The position numbers and the translations under genes are program-made. The notes under the pieces are model-generated. The model saw only the letters and a program-made list of their open reading frames with translations, had not been told where the DNA came from and made no database searches. From Epinephelus fuscoguttatus (Eukaryota; Chordata; Actinopteri; Perciformes; Serranidae), in assembly GCF_011397635.1 (NCBI RefSeq), contig NC_064775.1:12302952-12366951 (forward strand): a stretch of DNA of 64,000 nt. Direction: 5' to 3'. Shown here in pieces: positions 37,105 through 48,304 of the stretch; the stretch's first letter is position 1; the number at the start of each line of letters is the position of its first letter.

Positions 37105-39040
37105 GGGGGACAAGGCGGATGGAGTGGGAGGGTGCAAACTCCAGAGCGAACCCCTCCTTTATACCTCCATCCGCCTTTTCCTCTCTCCTCCTCTCAGCCT
37201 TTGAAGAGAAGAGTCAGGGCATCTGGCGGGCAGAACAATCCCTCCTTTTTATGACTTCATTTTAAAGCACAATTGAACTAAACTGACTGTTTTTAGCTAT
37301 ACCGCAGTGTCTGTGTGTGTAGATGTTTGCCATGATGCTAGTTGCTGAGGCCTTAGTCTGCCTCTGACTGGGTTATTCAGCTCTCGCTACCTTCTCAGTC
37401 ATTAATTAGGTTCTGTAGTTGTCATGTTAGGCTCTGGATGATAAGGTAGAGGACTTAGGGAAGGTAACAAGAAAGTGAATGATGGTTTGTGGATGTGGAT
37501 TGGAAAAGAAGGAGTTAAGATAAAGGTGTAGAAGGAATGGAGGATGTGGGTTTTATAAAGAAGAGAACGTAAGTAAAAGGCAAAGAGAGAATGACTGAGC
37601 ATCCAGCGTTGCTATTCCAAGGGCTTGTTCTGTAGTGGGTTTTAAAAGCTTTAGTCTGTAATAAAGTAGTATCATGCTCGCCAGCCATGCCCATTATACA
37701 ACAAATGGTTTTATCTTCAAATAAAAACAGTCACAAGAGAAGGGATTCAACATGCTTTTATAATTTGAGGACTTTAAGTGCTAGCCGGCTTAATAGCATA
37801 CTGTCGAGCCAATCTCGTAGTCAGACCGTGCCATTAACATACCAGTATTATTATTCGAATGATTTGACAGTAGTCCATTGTTGCACGGGTGTCTGGTGAC
37901 CGTCCATGTGCCGTGCCCCTGTTCCCGCCTCTCGCAAGCGTCCGCATGACTTGTCAACCTTGCCTGCAGGTCCCAGCATGCACCTGTCAGCAGACAGGTG
38001 GGGCCAGGCTGAAGCCACTGGGCAAGAAAAAATGGGTCTGCCTTTTTCCTTCAGGTCCTTGTGTTTTGTGTGTTTTTATGAGGCCTTACGTGGAAGCCAG
38101 CACTGTTAATGATTTATGTTCCTGTGAAGCCATGTTTGTATATATAAGTTGCACTCATTTGGATTTGGAGGTTGGTTAATTTAAGGATCACTGCTTGGTC
38201 AAAAACATTTCACCGTGGTCTTGGTAGGCCCTTCAAAGAACATCTTATCATTTCAGTTTCCTTGTCTCAGGCCTGTGGGATGTACGGGTTCAGAGGGAAA
38301 AGCCACTGACACATTATTTTAGTGGTATGTCACATGCATATGTGCACATGTGGTTGTTTTCTGTGTTCAAAATGTGTCTCGGGGTTGATGTATGTGGTTC
38401 ACACACTGGCCAGCAGGTGGAAGTGTTCCTTTAGGAAAGCTTATCCGAAATAATTGAGTGTTGTTGTCCCTAACATCCGTCAGTCCAAGCAGACCCTCCC
38501 ACTAACCTACTGCACTTTTTTATTTAACTTTTATTTAGCGACAGATATCTGAAGTATACAGATTCTAACATATTAAAGAGAACATTTAGCATTATGTGTG
38601 CCTGCTGTAACAACACCAGCTAACATTTTGACATAAGCTTTTAATATATGCAGCATTATTTTTTTGTTTTCCAAATGTAGAGGCCCACAGAAGGGAATCC
38701 AAATTAATCAAGTAAAGGAATAAACGTGTGTACTGTATGATGCATTTTGTGTTAATTAGCTGTAACATATTTAACAAATGAAGCTTCTGTGTAATGTTTG
38801 TCGGAGTGGAGAGAAGAGGAAAGAAGGCACATGCAGACTGTTCATATCTTTAGATTTGTTGTAATTGTCATATTTTCCAGTACAGCAGGAGGTTTGGGTT
38901 TGGGTCTTTTTTTGGCTAAAATAAAAAATGTCCTGTGATGACTTCTTGCCTCCCCTCCAAGATCATGATCCTCTGTAAACTACTCATGGCTATTACTCAG
39001 TTGCCTCTTTTTTAAAATAAAGCAATGGAAACAAAGTCAC
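37105..39040 (+). other. trak2: trak2 3' untranslated region (probable)
   Basis: No coding potential. Candidate polyadenylation signals AATAAA occur at 37660-37665 and 39016-39021, so short and long 3' ends are both possible. The next gene is convergent and its coding end is at 39921. Confidence 0.5.
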
Positions 39041-39659
39041 CGACTGGTTTACTGCTACTCATTATAAAATTTTGGGAATGCTATTGCTGTTGAGATATTT
39101 CCATCTGGACCAAAGTAATGGACCAACCAACACACTGATATTGCAATGCAGAGAGCCATGGCTATAGACAAAAACCTTGTTCACTAAGTGCATTTAAAAT
39201 ATATTTTTAAAAAAATCAGGTGTAAGCAAACTTTACAGAATCTTTCAGTCATTGTGTCCTGAGATTTAAATCAGCATGAGCACTTCCAAGCTGTTGTATC
39301 AGTTGTCTGATGGTATTGAAGTAGTTTTTGAAATCGGTCCAGTATTGAGGCAGAGTGAGATCCTTATTGTTTAACCCGTTACAGCCCCCAAATCACCACA
39401 GGCAATTCCACCAGACTTCATTTACATAAGATGTAATTTAAGCATGTATACAGCCAGCATCGTTTCACGTCTAACTGGGTGAATTAAGGGCTTATTTCAC
39501 CCAAACCAGAGGTGGTGATTGATGGAACAGTGGAAAGACAAACCCAAGATGGCTTTTGTGAGTTTTATTTTGCATCTGTCAACTTTGACCAAAGTGTGTG
39601 TTACCATGTTAATATTTTCTGTTTATATAAATAGAGTGTGGTGGCCCTGGTCCGAATGA

Positions 39660-39903
39660 TTTTGGGGCTGTTTCTGGTTAAACATTAAGGTCTATCTTCG
39701 TAGGGAACTGTTCCATCATGTTGTCAGGCACTTAAAATAATAATCTGAGCATGTCAGTGTCAAACCCAAATGGTCACATTGCAGCCTGTTTCATGGCTGC
39801 TGTACCATTTCAAAATTCTTGTCTTTATTTGTTACTTAGACCCCAAAACATGAGATCATAGGGTCCAGGTTGAAATATATCAAGATCACCATTTAATGTA
39901 GCA
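39660..39903. repeat. Second copy of the foldback family
   Basis: GGCTGTTTCTGGTTAAACA, TGTCAGGCACTTAAAAT, TCTGAGCATGTCAGTG and the closing ATCACCATTTAATGTAGC align with the right arm of 31304-31925. It overlaps the probable 3' UTR of the TRIM gene, and the minus-strand AATAAA at 39834-39839 lies inside it. Confidence 0.7.
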
Positions 39904-39920
39904 TTATTCAGCTGCCACCC

Positions 39921-42900
39921 TCACATGGGACAAATCTTGATGCTGTCAGAGCTGGAGCTGAACTGGCCGAGGGCGAAGTCCAGACCCACCCCGACTCCAC
40001 TGCCCACCCCAAACGCAGCATAAAGCGGCTGGGTGAAGTTAGCACGGAAGGTGTGAAGGTGTGTCATGCTCTCTGCTACGCTGTAAAATGACAGCGTGCC
40101 CACGGACAGGTCCAGGTAGATACCCAGGCGAGGGGAGTAGGTTACCGGTATGTCCTTCTTCTCGTTGTCGTGCATAGCTGAGCAGCAGGTGTCCGACAGC
40201 TCCAAAGTCCAGGACTGGGCATTGTAGCCAAGCCCAGAACGGGCGTCTGAGCCCTTCCTGGTCAATGCACCATAGGCTACACCCATAGAGGAGCCCCGGC
40301 CTCTCCATTCCACCTCCCAGTAACAGCGCTGGGCGTACAGTGGGCTCGCACACATCACCTGGGTCCAGCCATCAAAACGCTGGGGAGTGTCAGGGTAGGG
40401 CTGCGCCGCCGCCTGCAGGGTGGCTTTAGTGTTGCCGTCGGAGAGAGTCAGCCGTCGGTGGGCCGTGTTGGGATCAAGAGTCAGGGTCACAGAGTCTAGA
40501 GGGTTAATGGACAATTATTCACATGTTCTGGAAAATAAAGAACGTTCTTTAAAGCTTTTTGTTATATGTTCTTCATCAGCACATGGAGTTTGCTCAGTTG
40601 TTATGGAGACAGATCTGTTCACCAGCTGACACAGTAGCTGTTTTGCTGTATTATCCATGGTGCTTTTAGAACATCTCGTCCATGTTGGTTTAAAAGTTGA
40701 TGAACACCATGTTCTACAGTTTAAAGTTCCAGAAAAAATACTAGCAAGGGGACCTTGAGTTGGGATTGTTTTGCACACTACATTTTTAATGCCAGCACAA
40801 ACAAAAAGTCCTAAAACCTCTGGGGATGAAATCACAATAGATCATGAGGTCGCATGTCCACAGATCCATCTCTGTGACGATTAAGCAAACTTGTCTGCTG
40901 ATGAAGACCATGTGATACGATTAAAGGTGCTGAAAAAGCCACTAATTCTCGTCAGAGTACTGAACTTTGAGTGTTAGGTATTTTTAAGAAACATCCTTTT
41001 CTATACCGGAAGTGATACGTTTTATGTTTTTTGGAGTTAACATTTTCATCAATATCTGCAGCATCTTAGATGAAGTTAAACACTGAGACTCACTCTGTAG
41101 GAACTCCTCTCTGGTCCTCGGCTCTGGGGCCTGGATGCTGTCGATGTTGATCTCTCTCACTGGAAAAAACCCCCAAAACATTCTTATTGCATGCATCACT
41201 TTCATTCATGTCTCAAAATGGAGGTGGCATGAAGATGAAAGTACATTAACTCACATCCAGGGAAAGCAGGAGAGTGATTCATGGTGGTCGGGGTGGGCAA
41301 GTCCAAGAAGAGACCAGGGTTAACTATTCAATGAAAATACAATGTTAGACACACACTAACCCATGTTCAAGTGAAAAGAAGAAAATGATTATTTGACATA
41401 TAGAAGAGTATAAAGACTGCCATCTTACTTTCTGTTGGTGTTTCAGGCAGAGAAGCCATCCCCCCTATGTAAGTGTACACAAGTCACACATTTAGACACT
41501 CTGAAACATTATCATTATCTCCAACACTCGGCAACTCACACCAAAACAATCTACTCTGATAAACAGCACAACAGGTAAGAGGAAAATATTTTGATTTTGA
41601 GATGGGTTGTCCCTTTAAATCATTTAAATTAAAGAGGAGAGTATGAGAGTTTGATCTTACATTGGTTTCCTCCTGGTGCGGGTGTGTTATTGACTGGGGT
41701 AGCCGGGGTGGTGCCACGGCGATGGGAGCGGAAGAGGCTGCTAATCGACGCCATCCGACTGAAACCTGACCCTGAACCAGGAGGAGAGAGGAGGGAGATT
41801 GAAAACAAAAGGTGTTACACTTTGATGTGAGCATTTATTGTCAAAGCTGAACAGTACAAGTTTTTGTCTTTAGTCAAAAGGTTGTAATTGTACCTCCAGT
41901 TGATGCTGGTGCAGGAGTAGGAGCAGGAGCAGGTGCAGGAGCTGGGGCAGGGGCTGGGGCAGGAGTTGGGTTGACTTGGATTGGAGTCAGGGTCGGGGCC
42001 GCAGCAGGGATACCCTGGCTCTGACTGGACCTGCTCCAAAGAGACTGAGACTCTCTGCGGCTGGGAGTGGGGCTGGGTCTCGGGCTGGGTCTGGGGTTGC
42101 TCTCCCTCACTGTTTGGAGAATATATCAGATGCTAGATTACGGTTTCCAGCTTACCAAATACATCAGTTACTTATTCAAAAAACTGCTGAGCAGCTGAGG
42201 ACAAACTGTCTTCTTTACTTCTGGAATATGAGGTACTGACAGAACTACGTCTAGCAGTAGGAAGTAACAGCCACATCATCATGAGGTAGTCTGTTGTTTT
42301 TTTTTTTTTTTAATCAAAGCCGGTGCAACCTTGTATGAGGTGAATGAACCTACCTGTCTCTCTTTCCTCTCTCCTCTGTCTTTCCCGTGGTCTCGGTGAG
42401 CTTGCATGGCCTCTGTCCGCTACAAAGATGAAGAAGCTTATTTTAAAACATTCACACACATTTTTACTGCTCCACCCTCCGTGGTGACTCACACTGCAGG
42501 TTTAAGGTTAAATCAGGGGGTTTTGGACAGCACACACACAGCCTCACCTCGTGGTGTGTCTCTGCTCCTCACATCTTGACTTCTTAGACCTGTACCTGAA
42601 TAATAAAATGTGACGCTAAACAAGGACTGCATTTTGAATGACTTTTGACATTGTCACATATATTATAATGAATGTTAGTGTGCATTACCAATTCCTCGTC
42701 TGTCTGTACTCCGAGATCCGACTGAGATACTGGGTGTGGAAGCTGTGAGACACGACAGAAATCACGTATACGTTACGACTATATGTGAGGAAGATGACAG
42801 TGAAAAGATGCAGTGATGGTAGGTAAAATGTCGACATAAAAACCGTGGACAGACCTGACGGACGGCTGTTTGTGTTACGAGAACCCAGACCAGAAAACAC

Positions 42901-44356
42901 TACAGAAAAATGGGAAATCAGATATTAAATTTCTGGAATGATGACTTTCTCTAGTCCTTTAATATATTTATTTTACAAAGTAAGAACTCACATTTAAAAA
43001 TCCCTCCTTTCTGTCCTCCGCTCTTGCTGGCTAGATAAGATATGAGGAAGTTAACGTCAAGCAAGACACAATTCCAACTTTTGTTATGGTAATGTTGATA
43101 AGAAAAATGCTTGGAACTTACAGTCTCCCAACGTGAACAGAGTCATGTCATTGACTGGAAGAGAACAGACGATAAGATGAAGATAAGACATAAAAAGCAA
43201 AGAATATAGGACAAAACAAGATATGAAGCTTGGGATGGACCTTGTTTGGTGATCTTGCCCAGCTCCTGGTTGCACAGGTCCTCGACTCGTTCCCTGAGGT
43301 CCAGGATGGCGTCTCGTGCAGGTTCAAAGGAAGCTTCTGGATTGACCACCACAGTGGGCAGGTCTCCACACTCCAGAGGACTACACATGGACTCGTATGT
43401 CTGAGGGAAAATATGGCGGTTAGTTAAGGGGAAACTTACAGTCTATAGCTGAGTCTAACACATCCTTGATCCAGCCTACCTCCAGGTAGTGGATGTTGTC
43501 CTCACAGCGCACCAGGTCTTTCATCTCAGTCTCCCTCTTCTTCAGCTCCTTGATCTCGGCCTCCAGGCTGTCAATGACCTCCTGAGCCTGGCCCATCTTC
43601 TCCAGGCTGGCCTGATCCAGCACCTCCTCCAGCAGCTCCTGCAGACGCTCCACCGAGCGCTGCAGCTCCGACAGCACCTGATCCATGTCATCATGCACCC
43701 TGTCTGAGGAACGCTGGCAGAGACAACGGGGCGATCATGTCTCAGTATGCCAAAAAACACGTACAGTAAGCAACTGTGAAATTAATGCAGGGTTTATGGG
43801 AAATGTGGTTTTAACTTTGAGAAACAGCGCACTTGCAAAAACAGTGCAACCAACCAACCTTCATCACCTCCATCATCTTCTTCATGTCTTTCAGCTCCTG
43901 CTCTCTGTCTTTCAGCCTCTGCTGATTCTCCACCTGCATCTCGGACATCACTTTCTGTAACAGGATACACAAAGACATGACATCAACACAGTCCCCATTT
44001 ATCTCACACAAGCACAAGGAAACAGTTGTGTTCATGTGACAACATGGAGAGGGTGCAGCGTTATGAATGGATAGGAATGTAGTTAGGAATGTCCTCAGCC
44101 TGGCTGGAGCCAAAGTGAGGCACAAAAGGAGATGGGACGACACCCTCACAGACACACAGAAACCCATCACACAGAACAATGGACAGGTAGCAGGAGGAGT
44201 AATACACTGTTCATGGAACTAATAGTCACCTATTGTAGAAACAGCTGCCCACTTTCTGTTTAAGATGTTTTTTTTTTTTTTAAATTAATGAAACTGCATG
44301 TTTACTGATCGGTTTTAAATCACACCACTTATTAAAAAAGGATTGTACCTAACCTA

Positions 44357-44397
<41 letters not shown>

Positions 44398-45127
44398 AGT
44401 TTGATATAGGATCACATGACAGTAAACATGATAACTAGTTGAGGGTCCCTCTTCTTTCTCCTCTGGTGCCTGAGGTCAGTGTAGCATCCATTCTTACCTG
44501 TTTCTCCACACGCTCAGCCTTGGTGGACACACACTCATGGCCTTTGTGCTGGTTGCTGGTGCACAGCCAGCAGACGAACATTTTACACTGGCGACAGTAA
44601 AACTCCTGCAGGTACTTGTGCTGGGTGCAGATCTTCTCAGCCAGATTGCTTGTTGGTGCGATTAGCTCGTGCTGCTTCAGGCTCTTCTTCGTCTGGTGGG
44701 GCTTTAAGTGGGCTTCGCAGTATGAGCTCATACACACCAGGCAGCTCTTGATTGCTGCTCGCTGTTCTCCTTTGCACATGTCGCACGGCACTGCTGAGGA
44801 GGAGAGCTTCTTTTTGGGCCTGGATGAGGAGGAGGCACCCCCACGGGCGCTTCTCATAGATTCACGCACGTCAGCTTTACGGGCCCCTTTGCGTAGCTGC
44901 TCAACAGCCTCAGCCAGCATGGTGTTCCTGGACAAGGAGGGCTTGGGGCAGAAGGTCTGGCGGCACTGGGGGCAGCTGTAAACCCCCTTGGGGTCGTCCT
45001 TGCTCCAGTAGTCCTTGATGCAGGCCATGCAGTAGCTGTGCCCACAGGGGATGGTGACTGGATCATTTGGGAGATCCAGACACACAGGGCAGTTAAACTG
45101 CTCCTCTGTCCACAGTGAAGCACTCAT
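39921..45127 (-). CDS. TRIM-family E3 ubiquitin ligase (RING, B-boxes, coiled coil, PRY-SPRY), finTRIM-like
   Basis: Coding exons in order: 45127-44498, 43954-43859, 43713-43480, 43400-43241, 43154-43122, 43030-42992, 42899-42855, 42742-42689, 42595-42548, 42419-42354, 42109-41894, 41771-41661, 41464-41429, 41323-41255, 41159-41094, 40495-39921. Sum 2478 nt, 825 residues. RING: CPVC at 13-16, CGHSYCMAC at 28-36, CPQC at 52-55. B-box 1-like CDMC at 115-118; B-box 2 near 167-199 (CTQH..CRQC..CWLC..HKGH). The 96- and 234-nt exons encode the coiled coil, as is characteristic of TRIM genes. Residues 374-634 are a low-complexity linker from eleven mini-exons. PRY-SPRY (635-825) shows LTLDPNTAHRRLTLS, YWEVEW and LGIYLDLSVGTLSFYSV. 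It probably ubiquitinates targets recognised by SPRY; the target is unknown. The N-terminus resembles fish finTRIM/TRIM25-like proteins, but the linker is unusual. No specific orthologue is named. Confidence 0.9.
41505..41619. repeat. MITE fragment in TRIM intron
   Basis: ATCTCCAACACTCGGCAACT and ACAGGTAAGAGGAAAAT match the right part of the MITE at 19921-20285. It ends in GGGTTGTCCCTTTAAAT, the family's terminus. Confidence 0.65.
42299..42311. repeat. Poly-T tract
   Basis: Short homopolymer in a TRIM intron, close to the donor of the 42354-42419 exon. Confidence 0.8.
44358..44394. repeat. (CA)n microsatellite
   Basis: About 18 perfect CA units in TRIM intron 1. Confidence 0.96.
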
Positions 45128-46792
45128 GCTGACACTGTCAGATACAACGGAAAGAAGAACCTGAGAGAATAGAGAATAGAGAGATGGTAAGCCGGTCTGA
45201 CACTCAGAGATGTCTAAGGAGAAAGAAAGATTCAGAGATGTACAGAGGGAGGTTTTACCTGGACTGACAGGAGGAAGAAGCTGCCTCTCAGGTGAGAGCA
45301 GGGAGAGGTGAGCAGGGCGGGGCCAGAGCCACCAGGCAGGTCTAGCGGGGAAAACGGGTGTCGGTGGAAAACTATTAAGTGCCAGGAGAGTAAAGGTGTG
45401 AATGGATTTACCAATATCACATTGAAGAAAACTCCATTACAAGTAAAAGTTTAGTATTTAAAATTGACAAGAGGTGCCTTTGTCACCTATAGCAAGATCT
45501 GCTGCTGTTCATGTGACATTACTAGACTGTTAATACTGCTGCATGGTGTTGTAGCTGGCCGAGGTGAGGCTAGTGTTGACTACTTTATATACAGTCTATT
45601 GGTTGGGCTTCCTGAGGAGTCACAAGGTAAATCTGTGGAGTTGTGAGATGATTAATGGAATAGAGGAACACAGTAATACAGCTCAAATTAGAATTCAAAT
45701 CATGGACTAACTCTTTACTGTTTGTGAAATATTGGCTGATCTTATCTTATTGGGCCTTGACTGCTGTGAGGTGGAACAGTGAGTGTGTCAGAGCAACAGA
45801 TTGCACTCCCTGCATTCTTTTCTTTCTAGTTAGATGACCAATTTTATTGTCAGTTGAAATGTGTTCAATAAGTGTGTGTCCCAAAAACTTTAGCTGCAAC
45901 ACTTAATTGTGAAGAGAGCTTTATCTGAAGGACTATGCAGAAACTGAGGAATGCTTACTGGGTGTCACTGCCTAATTTTTAACAAAGACCTATATATCTC
46001 AAATCTAAGTGAGCTAAAAGCAGTGATTAACTGAGCTCCTCCAGTTAAGTGATTGTAATACCCCCTGTAGGTCTAGAATATACACTTAGCGCACATTGTC
46101 ACTAGGTGGCAGTGTTACTCCTATGTTTAGTAGCTGCAAATGATACTTTTCAGTGAATGTATTGTCCATTATGTAATAGAGGTTGTTTCTTTCCTTAAAA
46201 AAAACAGTGCCAGGGGAGGATCCCTCAGCTGACAGAGGTCCGGACTAGGCCCTGAATGTCCCCAAATCCAAAAGACGCTCCTGTATACACCTGCTGCAAC
46301 TGGATTTGCCTCATTTATTTTATTTGATCTGAAAATTGTTTTTTAGGTTTATTTATTAACTGGCTCCTGGGCTCCTGTAATTTTCACAAAAGTGTCCCCC
46401 GGGGGAAGCAAGTTAGGAATCCCTGGCTGGTTCATGCCGCTGAAGCACCAAGCAGCCAAAGAGTATTTAATTGTCAAGAGAGTTCCTTGTGCACAACCAA
46501 TTCAAAATAAGCCACCAAATAAACAATTGTGACGATATAATGTGGTATGTTGGTTTCTTATTCCATATATACCATAATAGTGTTGCTATCCAACATGAGA
46601 GAAGTTAATGTGCCGAAGCTAAGGCAACAACAGAGGGTCAAGTCTCCAAAACACGTTAAAAGCGAAGACAGAAGTACACACACGTGAAGTATCTTGTACC
46701 TCCCGCTGCTCCTCAGCGTAGCACTGTCCGGTTATGCTAGGTCTGTTTAGCTAACTCTGTTTCATTTATGTGTCGTCTTTAAGTTTGACCAC
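45128..46792. other. Intergenic between the divergent TRIM gene and nudt15
   Basis: The TRIM 5' region lies at the left; an AG at 45137-45138 on the minus strand before the ATG may be an acceptor for a 5' untranslated exon. The nudt15 promoter lies at the right. A stretch near 46090-46130 (CTAGGTGGCAGTGTTACTCC) resembles a common fish repeat. No other gene is seen. Confidence 0.5.
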
Positions 46793-47853
46793 ATGTCAAA
46801 TAAAACCGTGAAACGTCCAGGAGTTGGGGTCGGGGTGCTGGTGACAGACTCAGCCCACCCAGGGTGTGTTCTCCTGGGGAAGCGGAGAAGCGCGATGGGC
46901 AGAGGGACGTACCAGCTCCCCGGTGGCCACTTGGAGTTTGGGTAGGTAACCTCAGCAGCTAGCCCATTCACAAATCTGACAGTGTGTGACGCAAGCATGG
47001 GCGTTTATAAATGTTCAGCACCGTCCTTTATTCATTTAACTCGGCAAACATCCCCTAACGAAACACTGAACTTCAGTCACTATGATGCGTTGTCTGTCAT
47101 TAGGAGAGGAATTGCAATGAAATAAAAACTTCTTATCCAGTTATCGTTGTGCCGAATTCTCCCTTAGTGTTCAGCAAATATTAGGGCATGTTCTTAATTT
47201 TCATGATTGCACGCGCCTGCCAAGCAACCGTGCACACATATTAATTTGCTATATTTCAAATGGGATTTGGTGTAAGGTAGTGAGGCTTTGTAATCATGTT
47301 TAGATCCCTCATTTAAGACATTTATCTCAAAATAGAGATCCAACTTAAGTATAGCCTAGTGTATGATGACGTGACATGCATATGATGACTTGCAGTGGAT
47401 GTGACACTTGTTTCTATGTCACTGAAAGAGAGACGTGGGAGGAGTGTGCTCACAGAGAGGTGCTGGAGGAAGCAGGGGTGCGTTTGTTCAACGTGTGCTT
47501 TGCGTCAGTGGTGAACTCCATCAGACTGGAGGAGCAGTACCACTATGTCACCATAATCATGCAAGGGGAGCTGGACAGGGAGCAGTCAGGAGAGCCGGAG
47601 AACCTGGAGCCAGAGAAGAACGAGGGTATGTAAAGTGGAGCTAATGTTTTTCACAAGTTTAACATTTAAAAAAAGATTCCCACCCACCTGAGAGTTGATG
47701 ATATGTGTGGTTCTCTCCCCAACAGGGTGGACGTGGACGCAGTGGGACCAGTTTCCTCCAGAGGAGCAGCTCTTCTTGCCGCTAGCCTGTCTGAGACAAC
47801 AAGGCTTCCAGCCATTCAGGAACACAAACACAAGCACTGAAACTGAACTTTGA
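46793..47853 (+). CDS. nudt15: Nudix hydrolase 15 (nucleotide triphosphate diphosphatase)
   Basis: Exons 46793-46941, 47429-47625 and 47726-47853 join to 474 nt, 157 residues (human NUDT15 is 164). NUDT15 hydrolyses nucleoside triphosphates, including thio- and some oxidised dGTP analogues, to monophosphates in the cytosol. The start [18 protein letters not shown] fits the family. The Nudix box is complete: G45, E51, R59-E60, E63-E64, G66 in [20 protein letters not shown] and on to EEAGV. The first intron splits the Gly50 codon within this box. SVVNS, YHYVTI, EPEKNEGW and [12 protein letters not shown] follow the human order. The human Arg139 position, known for thiopurine-toxicity variants, aligns with Ala here. 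An AATAAA lies at 47930-47935. The gene is convergent with cpo. Confidence 0.93.
46942..47428. other. nudt15 intron 1
   Basis: Donor GTAGGT, acceptor ACTGAAAG. Nothing else recognised. Confidence 0.8.
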
Positions 47854-47929
47854 AACGGACTGTTACATCAGGAAACTTTTATATGATAAAATAGACATAC
47901 CTCCTCAAAACTCAACCTCTGATGAAACA

Positions 47930-48022
47930 AATAAAATGCAATTTGGATGGGAGAATTAGTTTCACAAATGTTTTAAAGACACACCAACACAAGAAAAATG
48001 GGACATATTTAAAGATTTTATT
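47930..48022. terminator. Convergent polyadenylation signals of nudt15 and cpo
   Basis: AATAAA on the plus strand at 47930-47935 suits nudt15. AATAAA on the minus strand at 48017-48022 suits cpo, about 285 bases past its stop codon. Predicted cleavage sites fall within about 60 bases of each other. Confidence 0.5.
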
Positions 48023-48304
48023 CTTATTTTTCCACTCTTGCCACATAATGTTATATTTTGCCATGATATTGATAAAAAAAATAGACGAATAATTCAAATT
48101 TATCAACCATTGCCTGCAATATGACATTCATGGAAGTTTATGAGCAGATATAAACATTTCGGATCATTCAAAGACACTTTACATTTTCATAATGGATGCA
48201 TTATTATTTATCAAGAGGTACATCTGATCGTAATTTATCAACAAAACAGTCTGCCTAAAATGAGGGTTGCTTTGGTGAGTTTCCCTCATGCAGTTTCCTC
48301 CACT

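Noticed and set aside
44616..44981. 121-residue plus-strand frame
   Set aside because: Antisense shadow of the TRIM RING/B-box exon.
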